From contig NZ_CP022163.1 of the NCBI RefSeq assembly GCF_002305855.1, positions 3,782,292-3,846,291 of the forward strand: a stretch of DNA of 64,000 nucleotides. The letters are read 5' to 3'. The notes beneath the pieces were generated by a model. The model saw only the letters and a program-made list of their open reading frames with translations. It ran no database searches and was not told where the DNA came from. The position numbers and the translations under genes were made by a program. The DNA is from Melittangium boletus DSM 14713. Lineage in GTDB: Bacteria; Myxococcota; Myxococcia; Myxococcales; Myxococcaceae. Numbering within the stretch: the stretch's first letter is position 1; every line of letters begins with the position of its first letter. Below, piece after piece: positions 38,596 through 47,286 of this stretch.

Positions 38596-40380
38596 TCAGC
38601 TCTTGGTGGGCTTGAGCTTCTCCACCATGGCCTTGATGGACTGGCCGATGACCCCCCTGGACTTGGGGTCTCCCTTGAGCAGCGCCTCGGAGAAGTGTTT
38701 GGCCTGCTCCAGCGTGATGTGCGGCGGCAGCGGCGGCACTGTCGGGTCCACGTAGGCCTCGAACACCACCGGCCGATCCGCCGTCAACGCCCGGTCCCAC
38801 GCGTCGGCGAGCTGCTCGGGCTTGTCCACCCGGATGCCGCGCAAGCCGATGGACTCCGCGTAGCGCGCGTAGGGGAAGTCCGGCAGCTCCTGTGAGGCCT
38901 TGTACTCCGGGTCCCCCGCCATCACCCGCTGCTCCCACGTCACCATGTTCAGGTCCCGGTTGTTGAGCACCAGGATGACCATCCGCGGATCCTTCCACTC
39001 CTTCCAGTACTTCGCGATGGTGATGAGCTCGCCATTGCCATTCATCTGCATGGCGCCGTCGCCCACGAACGCGATGACGGGCCGGTCGGGGTAGGCGAAC
39101 TTGGCGCCAATGGCATACGGCACGCCGCACCCCATGGTGGCCAGGTTCCCCGACAGGGACGTCATCATCCCCTCGCGAATCTTCAAGTCCCTCGCGAACC
39201 AGTTGGCCGACGTGCCCGAGTCCGCCGCCATGATCACCCCATCCGGCAGCTTCGGCGACAGCTCCCAGAAGACGCGCTCGGGATTGAGGGGTTTGGCGGT
39301 GACCATCGCCTGACCCTCCACCTCCTTCCACCACCGGCGCGCGCCCTTCTCCACCTGCTCACGCCAGCTCCGGTCCTCCTTGCGCTTGAGCAGCGGAATG
39401 AGCGCCCGCAGCGACTCCTTCGAGTCTCCCGACAGCGGCACCTCCACCGGGTAGCGGATGGCCAACATGCGTGGATCCAGGTCGATCTGCACACCCCGCG
39501 CCTGGCCCTCGGGAGGCAGGAACTCCGAGTACGGGAAGCTCGTGCCCACCATCAGCAGCGTGTCGCAACCCATCATCATGTCGTAGCTGGGACGCGTGCC
39601 CAAGAGGCCGATGGCGCCCGTCACGTAGGGCAGCGTGTCCGGCAACACCGCCTTGCCCAGGAGCGCCTTGGCCACGCCCGCGCCCAACAGTTCCGCCACC
39701 TCGATGAGCTCGTCCGCCGCGCGCATCGCTCCCGCGCCCACCAGCATCGCCACCTTCTTGCCCGCGTTGAGCACGTCCGCCGCTCGCCTCAGGTCCTGCT
39801 CCTGGGGAATGACGCGCGGCTCGCTGTAGCCCACGCTCGAGTGCACCGTGCCGTGCCTCATCGGCGGCGACTCGTACGGCATGTCCTGGATGTCATTGGG
39901 AAGGATGACACACGTCACCGTGCGCTCGGCCCGGGCGATGCGAAGGGCCCGGTCCACCGCGTGGCGGATGGCCGAGGGATGCGTCACCGTGGTGATGAAC
40001 TCGTTGGCCACGTCCTTGAACAGCACCTGGAGGTCCACCTCCTGCTGATAGGCCCCGCCCAGGGCCATGCTCGCCTGCTGGCCCACGATGGCCACCACGG
40101 GCTGATGGTCCAGCTTCGCGTCGTACAAGCCATTGAGCAGGTGGATGGCACCAGGCCCCGACGTCGCCATGCACACGCCGGGCTCGCCCGTGAACTTCGC
40201 GTGCGCACAGGCCATGAAGGCCGCCATCTCCTCGTGCCGCGCCTGGATGAACTGGAACTCGGAGTTGCGGCCCAGCGCGCCCAGGAGGCCGTTGATGCCA
40301 TCTCCCGGGTAGCCGTAGATGCGCCGGACGCCCCACTGGCTCAGGCGGTAGAGGAGGTAGTCGCCGACGGTTCCGCTCAT
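38596..40380 (-). CDS. Thiamine pyrophosphate enzyme, pyruvate oxidase/dehydrogenase type
   Basis: This 594-residue protein has the three-domain plan of TPP-dependent acetolactate synthase and pyruvate oxidases. The N-terminal domain has the catalytic Glu in 'QARHEEMAAFMACAHAKFTG' and 'ATSGPGAIHLLNGLYDAK'. The middle domain resembles the FAD/nucleotide-binding fold. The C-terminal domain carries the TPP motif 'GDGAMQMNGNGELITIA ... LNNRD'. It most resembles pyruvate:quinone oxidoreductase (PoxB)-like proteins, which decarboxylate pyruvate to acetate. The reaction is inferred; benzoylformate-type relatives exist. ATG 40380 gives the normal family start ('SGTVGDYLLYRLSQWGVRRIYGYPGDG'). Confidence 0.82.
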   Translation of the reverse strand: MSGTVGDYLLYRLSQWGVRRIYGYPGDGINGLLGALGRNSEFQFIQARHEEMAAFMACAHAKFTGEPGVCMATSGPGAIHLLNGLYDAKLDHQPVVAIVGQQASMALGGAYQQEVDLQVLFKDVANEFITTVTHPSAIRHAVDRALRIARAERTVTCVILPNDIQDMPYESPPMRHGTVHSSVGYSEPRVIPQEQDLRRAADVLNAGKKVAMLVGAGAMRAADELIEVAELLGAGVAKALLGKAVLPDTLPYVTGAIGLLGTRPSYDMMMGCDTLLMVGTSFPYSEFLPPEGQARGVQIDLDPRMLAIRYPVEVPLSGDSKESLRALIPLLKRKEDRSWREQVEKGARRWWKEVEGQAMVTAKPLNPERVFWELSPKLPDGVIMAADSGTSANWFARDLKIREGMMTSLSGNLATMGCGVPYAIGAKFAYPDRPVIAFVGDGAMQMNGNGELITIAKYWKEWKDPRMVILVLNNRDLNMVTWEQRVMAGDPEYKASQELPDFPYARYAESIGLRGIRVDKPEQLADAWDRALTADRPVVFEAYVDPTVPPLPPHITLEQAKHFSEALLKGDPKSRGVIGQSIKAMVEKLKPTKS

Positions 40381-40552
40381 GGTGCATGCCCCTTGGTTTC
40401 CGGACACGGTAGGCACGCGACCCACCTGGGTTGAGCCCAGGGTGCATCCGCCTCGCAGCCCGTCTCGTCCTAGCCCCCCTCACCCGAGGGCCCCCCTGGT
40501 TGGCCGCCCTGCGTCATGGCCTGGGAAAACGTGGCGCGGTTAGACTCCCACC

Positions 40553-41485
40553 GTGCTGCCCTACTTTCCCTTCGATCAGGACGTCTTCGCCATGAGGTTG
40601 GGAGTGCGCGCGCTCCGGGCCGACGAGACCCTCATCGAGGTGGAGGAAGCGCACTACCGCGACGAAGTCGCCCTCAAGGAGCGGCTGCTCGCCGAGCCCC
40701 GCCACGTGCGCTTCGCGGCCCTTCCGGGCACGGAGGCCGCGCAGTGGGAGACCGTGACGACGGTGCTGCCCCTGATGGCCTCTCAGCACCCCCGGCACTT
40801 CGCCCTGGACCGGGAGGAGGGCGGCCAGTGGCACTGGAGGAACCACCTGCTCGGCACGGAGCTCCGCTTCACGCCGGGCGAGCCGGAGGGCCTGCCCCAG
40901 GCCCCGCTCGACTGGCTCGGCCGCCAGGTGCAGGAGGACCTTCTGCTGATGGACGGCACGCGCGAGGGCCTGCCCCTCATGGCGGGCCAGTTGTGCTTTC
41001 CCGCCGGCTGGTGCCTCGCCGACAAGCTGGGGCTGCCAGTGCTGGACGTGCACGCCCCGGTGCCCGGATTCAACGCCCAGTTGGGCCCCAGCACCGTGAA
41101 GCTGATGCAGGGGCTCAAGCCAGGGCGAGCCGTCACCCGCGTCAACTGGGGCATCGCCGTCACCGCGCAGTTGGACCTGGCCCCCTGGACCCGGGCCGAG
41201 TGGCTGGCCCTGCGTCAGAGCGTCACTCCGAGCAACGCCGGGGAGCGGTGCTTCATGCGGCTGGAGCGCCAGACGCTCTCGGTGATGCCGGAGACAGGGG
41301 CCATCCTCTTCACCATCCACACCTACGTCGCCCCGGTGGCGCACGAGGTGGAGGACCCCGAGCGCCGCCGCCGCCTCGCGGGCGTGCTGCGCACCCTTCC
41401 CCCCGAGCTGGCCGACTACAAAGGCATCACCCTTTTCCTGCCGGCGCTCGTGGCGTACCTGGAGGCCGAGGCGAGGTCAGGGTAG
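40553..41485 (+). CDS. DUF3445 protein (haem-dependent N-demethylase-like)
   Basis: This 310-residue protein fits DUF3445: 'EDLLLMDGTREGLPLMAGQLCFPAGWCLADKLG', 'HAPVPGFNAQLGPSTVKLMQGLKPGRAVTRVNWGI' and 'RLERQTLSVMPETGAILFTIHTY' follow the family's order. A fungal/bacterial member of this family has been described as a haem-dependent oxidative N-demethylase. Substrate here is unknown. The start is GTG. It is a single gene, divergent from the TPP enzyme. Confidence 0.75.
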   Translation: MLPYFPFDQDVFAMRLGVRALRADETLIEVEEAHYRDEVALKERLLAEPRHVRFAALPGTEAAQWETVTTVLPLMASQHPRHFALDREEGGQWHWRNHLLGTELRFTPGEPEGLPQAPLDWLGRQVQEDLLLMDGTREGLPLMAGQLCFPAGWCLADKLGLPVLDVHAPVPGFNAQLGPSTVKLMQGLKPGRAVTRVNWGIAVTAQLDLAPWTRAEWLALRQSVTPSNAGERCFMRLERQTLSVMPETGAILFTIHTYVAPVAHEVEDPERRRRLAGVLRTLPPELADYKGITLFLPALVAYLEAEARSG

Positions 41486-41614
41486 CCCCTCACCGCGGCC
41501 CGGGGTGATGCGTCTGGTTTTCGACTGATGGAATGCCCGCGGAGGGGCAGTGGATTTTCACTCTCGGTGAACACCGTCAGGCGGTTTAGACTCCGCGCTT
41601 CACCCGGGGGCCCG

Positions 41615-42037
41615 ATGATCAATCACACAGTCCGCAGCCAAATCATCGCGAACTACGAAGGCAAGCGAAACACCCAGCGCCCATACCTCGACAAAGAGGG
41701 CAACAATACAGCCCTCGCGGAGTATCTGTACCAGAAGCTGACCGCCGACATGGTGGTGGACCTGCTCGATGACGCCAAGCAGAGACCCGTGGGCTATAGC
41801 ATCCCGGGGGAAACACCCGAACTCAGCCGGAAATACATGGCCGGTCAGCTGCTGGATGCCATGCGCGGCAACGGATGGTACGTCACGGCGGGAATCCATG
41901 AGGGAGGCGTGGGAAGCGCGAAGCATGATCCAGACCCGAATCCTCATTTCAATCTGAGGATCGCCAATGGAAGACAACTCCACATGGTCTGTAAACTCGA
42001 GCCCAGGGTTCACATCATCCAAATCAAGAAACCGTAA
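41615..42037 (+). CDS. Small unrecognised protein
   Basis: This 140-residue cytoplasmic protein has no family I can name. It is mixed alpha/beta: an N-terminal helical half ('LAEYLYQKLTADMVVDLLDDAKQ') and a C-terminal half of strands ('GWYVTAGIHEGGVG', 'PHFNLRIANGRQLHMVCKLEPRVHIIQI') that resemble a compact ligand-binding or nuclease-like sheet with His in 'NPHFNL'. GGGGG precedes the ATG. GC is lower than its neighbours, which hints at recent arrival. No partner gene is adjacent. Confidence 0.5.
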   Translation: MINHTVRSQIIANYEGKRNTQRPYLDKEGNNTALAEYLYQKLTADMVVDLLDDAKQRPVGYSIPGETPELSRKYMAGQLLDAMRGNGWYVTAGIHEGGVGSAKHDPDPNPHFNLRIANGRQLHMVCKLEPRVHIIQIKKP

Positions 42038-42086
42038 TAACCACCATCCGACTCGCGAGAGACGAGGCGTGCGGCCTCAAGCCGCG

Positions 42087-42407
42087 TCAGCGCGGGCCCT
42101 CGTCCTGCCCCTCCGCCTTCGCCTCCCTTTCACGGGCGGCCGCCTGGGCGATGGCGTGCGCGGACAGGGGCGCGGAGAGCAGCAGGAACACGGCCACGAG
42201 CACCGCCCGGCCCACCAGCGCCCACTCGCCCGAGCCCACCGCGCTCATCAGCACGATGATGATGCCCACCAGCACCGCCTGCCCCGCCGCCTGCACCCGC
42301 ATCAGCACCCCCCTCATGCGGATGATGCCCACCACTGACACCGTCACCGCCATGAGCCCCACCAGCACCAGCACGTCCGCCACCCACCGCAGCGCCTCGT
42401 GCATCAT
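42087..42407 (-). CDS. mrpG: Mrp Na+/H+ antiporter subunit G
   Basis: This 106-residue membrane protein has three hydrophobic helices and the family phrase 'VSVVGIIRMRGVLMRVQAAGQAVLVGIIIVL'. It is the small G subunit of the multisubunit cation/proton antiporter. Its ATG overlaps the F-subunit stop as ATGA, so it is coupled in the operon. It is the last gene of the C-D-E-F-G set. A charged cytoplasmic tail ends the protein. Confidence 0.85.
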   Translation of the reverse strand: MMHEALRWVADVLVLVGLMAVTVSVVGIIRMRGVLMRVQAAGQAVLVGIIIVLMSAVGSGEWALVGRAVLVAVFLLLSAPLSAHAIAQAAAREREAKAEGQDEGPR

Positions 42408-42676
42408 CGCGGCCTCGCCTTCTGGCCCGTGTGCAGCCGCGTCGCCGCCACCGTCTGCACGTAGGACACCAGCGCCAGCACCAGCGCCGCGTCCAGGTAG
42501 CCCGTGATTCCCCGCCACGCGCTGAACAGCCCCAGCACCGCCACGAACACCAGCCCCAGCGTGTCCAGCGCCAGCACCACGTCCAGCGTCGAACGCGCCT
42601 TCACCGCCAGCACCACCAACACCGCCAGCAGCCCCATCAGCCACACCAGCGCCACGTAGAAGACCCCGTCGTGCAC
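42404..42676 (-). CDS. mrpF: Mrp Na+/H+ antiporter subunit F
   Basis: This 90-residue protein has three transmembrane helices ('FYVALVWLMGLLAVLVVLAV', 'DVVLALDTLGLVFVAVLGLF', 'LDAALVLALVSYVQTVAATR'), with the final segment typical of MrpF. The start is GTG 42676 after an exact AGGAGG. It overlaps subunit G by four bases and lies 17 bases after subunit E. Confidence 0.83.
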   Translation of the reverse strand: MHDGVFYVALVWLMGLLAVLVVLAVKARSTLDVVLALDTLGLVFVAVLGLFSAWRGITGYLDAALVLALVSYVQTVAATRLHTGQKARPR

Positions 42677-42693
42677 CTCGAGCCTCCTGTCCC

Positions 42694-43185
42694 TCAGGGA
42701 AACACCGCCCGCTGGCGCTCCCGGTAGAACCGCTCCATGTCCGCGCGGAACTCGTCCGCCCGCGACGCATCCACCATGTGGAAGCGCATCACCCGCCGCT
42801 CCCAGTCGATGTCCAGCAGCACCGAGCCCGGCGCCATCGACGCCACCAGCGCCGACACCCGCGCGCCTCCCTCCGTGCGCTCGCCCAGCGGCACCTCCAC
42901 CACCCCCTGCTTCGCCCCCGGGCTCGGCCCCAGGATGACGTGCATCATCCGCCAGGTGCCTCGCACCACGTCCGCCAGCACCGCGAGCGCCAACACCCCA
43001 AAGCCCCACACGCGCCTCGGGCCCAGCTTCCCGGGCGGCCGTCCGTCCATCAGCCAGCGCCCGCTCCATCGAAGCAGCGCCGCCGCCACCCCGGCCCCCA
43101 CCAGCACGTTCCACGGGTCCACGTTGCCCACCATGAGCAGGAACACACAGGTGAGCAGCAGCCACGGCCCCACCCAGCGCGTCAT
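42694..43185 (-). CDS. mrpE: Mrp Na+/H+ antiporter subunit E
   Basis: This 163-residue protein has two to three N-terminal membrane helices ('WLLLTCVFLLMVGNVDPWNVLVGAGVAAALL') and a soluble C-terminal domain with 'GSVLLDIDWERRVMRFHMVD', the standard end of MrpE. ATG 43185 overlaps the D-subunit stop as ATGA. A much longer frame runs upstream but is a shadow of subunit D. Confidence 0.85.
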   Translation of the reverse strand: MTRWVGPWLLLTCVFLLMVGNVDPWNVLVGAGVAAALLRWSGRWLMDGRPPGKLGPRRVWGFGVLALAVLADVVRGTWRMMHVILGPSPGAKQGVVEVPLGERTEGGARVSALVASMAPGSVLLDIDWERRVMRFHMVDASRADEFRADMERFYRERQRAVFP

Positions 43186-44558
43186 GGCTCCACCCCCTGG
43201 GCGAGCGCTTCCGCCACCCGCATGCCCAACGACAGCAGGGGCTCGGGCCACACCCCCACCCCCACGCCCACCAGCGCCAGCCCCAGCACCACCCCGCCCG
43301 CCGCCGCACCGGGCGCCTCGTGCGCCTGGGAGTCCACCCAGTACAGGCGCTGGAAGGTCCGGAAGAGCGCCACCAGGAAGAGCACGCTCGAGAGCACCAC
43401 GAAGCCCGCCAGCCACCAGCGCTCCTCGCGCAGCGCCGCGCTCAGGAGCTCTGTCTTGGCCAGGAAGCCCACCGACAGCGGCAGCCCCGCCGAGCTGAAC
43501 GCCGCCGCCGCGAAGGCCGTCCGCGCCCGCATGCCCTTGAGCCCCGTGGCCAGGAACAGCACCGCCTTGTCCAGCGAGCCCGACAGCGCCAGCAGCACCG
43601 CCGCCGCCACCCCGCGCGTCGAGCCCAGTCCCAACGCCGTGAAGATGTAGCCCGCCTGGGCGATGGAGGAGTACGCCAGCACCTCGGCGGGCACCTGCCG
43701 CGCCAGCGCCAGGAAGGCCCCGTACACGAGGCTCGCGCCCCCGAGCACCGCCAGCACCCAGTCCGAGTACGCGAGCTCGTTGCTCAACAGCCCCGGGCCG
43801 AAGCGCACCAGCCCGTAGCCGCCGATGTTGGCCAGCGCTCCGGCGAGGATGGCCGCGATGGGCGTGCTCACGCCCCGGTACACCGCGGGCGCCCAGAAGT
43901 GGAAGGGGAACAGGCCCAGCTTCACCCCGAAGGCGCTCAGCAGCAGCGCCCCCGCCACGTCCAGCCGCCGCGTGTGGGGATTGGCCACCCACTCGGAGAT
44001 GCTCGCCATGTCCAGCGTCCCCGTGGCCTGGTAGAGCATCACCACCGCCGTGAGGAAGAGCACCGAGCCCATCAGGTTCACCACCACGAAGGTGAAGCCC
44101 GCCCGGAACGGCGCCACGCCCCGGCCATAGCCCGCCAGCGCGAAGGCCGAGCCCATGGACAGCTCGAAGAAGACGTAGAAGTTGAAGACGTCCGCCGTCA
44201 GGAAGGCGCCCGTGAGCCCCGCGGACAGGAAGAGCACCAGCGCCGGGAAGCTGCGCGTGCCAATGCCCTCCAGCAGCTCGCACAGGAGCGCCCCCAGGAG
44301 CACCGTGTTGGTCACCGCGCAGAAGAGCACCGACAACAGGTCCGCGCGCAGGCGGATGCCCACCCCTTCCGGCCAGCCTCCCGCCACGAGCCGCGGCGTG
44401 GCGCCGGACATGGCCGCGGGCAACAGCGCCAGGCTCGCCGCGAGCACCCCCGCGAGCCCCACCACCGCGAACCACGCCACGGCCTTGCGCCGCCCGTCCA
44501 GGAAGGCGAGCACCGCCGCCAGCCCCCAGGCCCCCATGAGCGGTAACACCAACGGCAT
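43182..44558 (-). CDS. mrpD: Mrp Na+/H+ antiporter subunit D
   Basis: This 458-residue membrane protein is homologous to NuoL/M/N of complex I and forms a proton or cation channel. It has about 12-14 helices, with 'FNFYVFFELSMGSAFAL' (the key Glu of helix 5), 'KLGLFPFHFWAPAVYRGVSTPIAAILAG' (conserved Lys) and 'YSSIAQAGYIFTALGLG'. Length is slightly short against typical ~490 residues. Its ATG shares one base with the C-subunit stop (TGATG). Confidence 0.9.
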   Translation of the reverse strand: MPLVLPLMGAWGLAAVLAFLDGRRKAVAWFAVVGLAGVLAASLALLPAAMSGATPRLVAGGWPEGVGIRLRADLLSVLFCAVTNTVLLGALLCELLEGIGTRSFPALVLFLSAGLTGAFLTADVFNFYVFFELSMGSAFALAGYGRGVAPFRAGFTFVVVNLMGSVLFLTAVVMLYQATGTLDMASISEWVANPHTRRLDVAGALLLSAFGVKLGLFPFHFWAPAVYRGVSTPIAAILAGALANIGGYGLVRFGPGLLSNELAYSDWVLAVLGGASLVYGAFLALARQVPAEVLAYSSIAQAGYIFTALGLGSTRGVAAAVLLALSGSLDKAVLFLATGLKGMRARTAFAAAAFSSAGLPLSVGFLAKTELLSAALREERWWLAGFVVLSSVLFLVALFRTFQRLYWVDSQAHEAPGAAAGGVVLGLALVGVGVGVWPEPLLSLGMRVAEALAQGVEP

Positions 44559-44929
44559 CAGGCGTCCTCCGGCGGCTCGGGCTCCTGGCTGAGCGTGCGC
44601 TCCTCCTCCAGCTCCGCGTGCACCATGTCCCGCAGGTCGATGGAGCCGTGCTGCTCGTGCATGCGGTAGACGAGCGCCAGCAGCAGCGCCGAGGTGGCGA
44701 AGCCGATGACGATGGCCGTGAGCCCCAGCGCCTGGGCGAGGGGGTCCGTCATCGGCCGGCCGTCCGCGTCCGGCAGCAGCGGCTCGCCCCGGTGGGCGAA
44801 GCCCGTGGAGAGCGTGAAGAGGATGGCGGCGTTGGTGACGAGCAGGCCCCCGGCCGCCATGCGCACCAGGTCCCTCCTCAGCGTGAGCATCACCCCCACG
44901 CCGAAGAGAATCCCCACCGTCAGGGCCAC
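44558..44929 (-). CDS. mrpC: Mrp Na+/H+ antiporter subunit C
   Basis: This 123-residue protein is NuoK-like, with three helices: 'LTVGILFGVGVMLTLRRDLVRM', 'GGLLVTNAAILFTL', and 'PLAQALGLTAIVIGFATSALLLALVYR' (with the 'DPLAQALVLTAIVI' family phrase). The start is taken as GTG 44929. It is the first gene of the operon in this window. Upstream lies only a histidine kinase gene tail, so subunits A and B are not encoded beside it. Confidence 0.85.
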   Translation of the reverse strand: MALTVGILFGVGVMLTLRRDLVRMAAGGLLVTNAAILFTLSTGFAHRGEPLLPDADGRPMTDPLAQALGLTAIVIGFATSALLLALVYRMHEQHGSIDLRDMVHAELEEERTLSQEPEPPEDA

Positions 44930-45076
44930 GGCGGCGTTCAGACGCGCCTCCCGGGTGGGCGCATGAGGAAGCGAGGACGCATAGCCCCCTCCTCATACAA
45001 GGGCCACCGCCCCAAGGGGCCCACGCCTCGCCGGGGCCCGCCGGCCACGTCCGTTACGGAACGTTTCCGCGCGCCT

Positions 45077-47209
45077 TCACGCCTCGAACATCTCCCGCAC
45101 CCGCGAGGCGAGCGCGTCCGGGTTGAAGGGCTTGGTGATCATCTGCATGCCCGAGTCCAGGCCATTGCCGAAGACGGCGTTCTCCGCGTACCCCGTCATG
45201 AAGAGCACCTTGAGTCCCGGACGCGACTCGCGCGCGGCGTCCGCCAGCTGGCGCCCGTTGAGCCCCGGCAACCCGATGTCCGTGACGAGCAAGTCGATCC
45301 GCTGCTTCTTGGACTGCACCACCTTGAGGCCCGCGGGGCCATCCTCGGCCTCGATGGTGCGGTAGCCCAGCTCCCCGAGGATCTCCACCACCAGTTCGCG
45401 CAGGAGCGCCTCGTCCTCCACCACCAGCACCGTCTCGCCCTCGGCCCGGGGCGTCTCCGCCGCGCCCACCGCCGTCCCCACCTCGCCCACGGCCCCCTCG
45501 AAGCGCGGCAGGAACAACGCCACGCTCGTGCCCTCGCCCACCCGGCTGTCGATGCGCACGTGCCCTTCCGACTGCTTCACGAAGCCGTAGATCATCGACA
45601 GGCCCAGGCCCGTGCCCTGGCCCAGCGGCTTGGTGGTGAAGAAGGGCTCGAAGGCCCGGGCGATGACATCCGGCGTCATGCCGCTGCCCGTGTCGGACAC
45701 GCGGATGCATACGTAGTCACCCGGGAGTTCGTCCCGCTGCGCCGCCACGTCGTCCGGCCCCAGGTGCATATTCACCGTCTCCAGCCGCAACCGCCCCCCC
45801 GAGGGCATCGCGTCCCGCGCGTTGATGACCAGGTTGAGCAGCGCGTTCTCCAGCTGGTTGGGATCGCACAGCGTGGGCCACAGCGACTCCCCCGCGGGCA
45901 CCTCCAGTTGGATGGAGGGGCCGAGCGTGCGGCGGATGAGTTCCTCCAGGCTCATGATGAGCTTGTGGGCATCCACCGGCCGGGGCTCGAGGGGCTGGCG
46001 CCGCGAGAAGGCGAGCAGCCGGTGGGTGAGCGCCGCCGCGCGGTTGACCGAGGAGGTGGCCGCGCGGATATAGCGCCCCGCCTGATCCACCTGTCCCAGC
46101 TCCAGCCGCTTCTCCAGCAGCGACAGCGAGCCCATGATGCCGGAGAGCAGGTTGTTGAAGTCGTGCGCGATGCCGCCGGTGAGCTGCCCCACCGCCTCCA
46201 TCTTCTGCGCCTGGCGCAGCGCCGCCTCGGCGCGCTCGCGCTCGCCCATCTCCGCCTGGAGCCGTTCATTGGCCGCCGCGAGCTCATGCGTGCGCTCGGC
46301 CACACGCGACTCCAGCGTCTCGTTCAGCTCGCGCAGGGCGTCCACGGCGCTGCGCCGGTCGTGCACGTCCTGCGTGATTCCATGCCAGCCGAGGATGCGG
46401 CCCTGGGCATCCCGCCGGGGCAGGGCCCGCGAATGCATCCAGCGGTAGCGGCCGTCCGCGACGCGCATGCGGTACTCCGCGTCGTAGGTATTCCCCGAGG
46501 TCACCGCCCGCGCCCAGGCCGCGCTCGTCGCCGCGCGATCCTCCGGGTGGGCCAGCCGCAGCCAGTCGTCCCCGAGGGCGTCCTCGCTCGGGTGCCCCGT
46601 CACCTCCAACCAGCGAGCGGGCACGCGGTCGACCCGGCCCTCGGCGTCCGCCGTCCAGGAAATCTGGGGCGTGAGGTCCACCTCCACGAGGTGGTAGGCC
46701 TCCTGCTCGCGAAGGGCCTCCTCGGACCGCCGGCGCCCGGTGATGTCGAACATCACGCCCGGAAAACGCGTGGAGCGCCCTCGCTCGTCCCGGGCACACC
46801 GGCCGTGGGCGAACACCCAGCGCACCGAGCCATCCCGTCCGAGCAGCCGGTACTCCTCGGCGAACACCCCCGCCGAGTCCACCGTGCGCGAGACCGCCTC
46901 CCACACGCGCTCGCGATCCTCGGGATGGATGCCGGCCACGTAGGACGACAGGGGAACGCCCGAGGCCACCTGGGCGGCGTCCAACCCGAAGAACTCGGCG
47001 ACGCGCTCGTTCGCGAGCAGCCGATCATTCAGGATGTCCCAGTCCCAGGTGCCCACGAACTCCGACACCCCGAGGATGAGCTGGTAGCGCTCCTCGCTCG
47101 CGCGCAGCGCGGCTTCCGCCTCGCGCAGGGCCTCTCGGAGGCGGGCGTTGTCCGCCTCGAGCACGGTGAGACGTTCGGACTGCGCGATCAGATCCAGGGG
47201 AGTGGCCAC
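45077..47209 (-). CDS. Hybrid sensor histidine kinase (PAS-PAS-HisKA-HATPase-REC)
   Basis: This soluble protein of about 710 residues starts with a coiled coil ('LTVLEADNARLREALREAEAALRASEERYQLIL'). Two PAS domains follow (about 45-165 and 185-310, ending 'VMFDITGRRRSEEALR' and 'GITQDVHDRRSAVDALRELNE'). The phospho-acceptor His is in 'VGQLTGGIAHDFNNLLSGIMG', and the ATP-binding boxes are 'NLVINARDAMPSGG', 'SDTGSGM' and 'GTGLGLSMIYGF'. The C-terminal receiver has 'VLVVEDEALLRELV', acceptor Asp in 'LLVTDIGLPG' and Lys in 'ITKPF'. No membrane helices are seen, so the signal is probably cytoplasmic. GTG 47209 is the likely start; GTG 47221 is possible. Confidence 0.87.
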   Translation of the reverse strand: MATPLDLIAQSERLTVLEADNARLREALREAEAALRASEERYQLILGVSEFVGTWDWDILNDRLLANERVAEFFGLDAAQVASGVPLSSYVAGIHPEDRERVWEAVSRTVDSAGVFAEEYRLLGRDGSVRWVFAHGRCARDERGRSTRFPGVMFDITGRRRSEEALREQEAYHLVEVDLTPQISWTADAEGRVDRVPARWLEVTGHPSEDALGDDWLRLAHPEDRAATSAAWARAVTSGNTYDAEYRMRVADGRYRWMHSRALPRRDAQGRILGWHGITQDVHDRRSAVDALRELNETLESRVAERTHELAAANERLQAEMGERERAEAALRQAQKMEAVGQLTGGIAHDFNNLLSGIMGSLSLLEKRLELGQVDQAGRYIRAATSSVNRAAALTHRLLAFSRRQPLEPRPVDAHKLIMSLEELIRRTLGPSIQLEVPAGESLWPTLCDPNQLENALLNLVINARDAMPSGGRLRLETVNMHLGPDDVAAQRDELPGDYVCIRVSDTGSGMTPDVIARAFEPFFTTKPLGQGTGLGLSMIYGFVKQSEGHVRIDSRVGEGTSVALFLPRFEGAVGEVGTAVGAAETPRAEGETVLVVEDEALLRELVVEILGELGYRTIEAEDGPAGLKVVQSKKQRIDLLVTDIGLPGLNGRQLADAARESRPGLKVLFMTGYAENAVFGNGLDSGMQMITKPFNPDALASRVREMFEA

Positions 47210-47286
47210 GGATTTCCACACAACACCCCCGACCTGGGAGCCGTCAAGCAAGGGTCCGGAGGCCGCGCGAGGCTGTTGGCTGGTAC

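Noticed and set aside
42694..44475. A 593-codon minus-strand frame covering mrpD and mrpE
   Set aside because: Only its last 163 codons (from 43185) are the E subunit; the rest is the wrong frame of mrpD.
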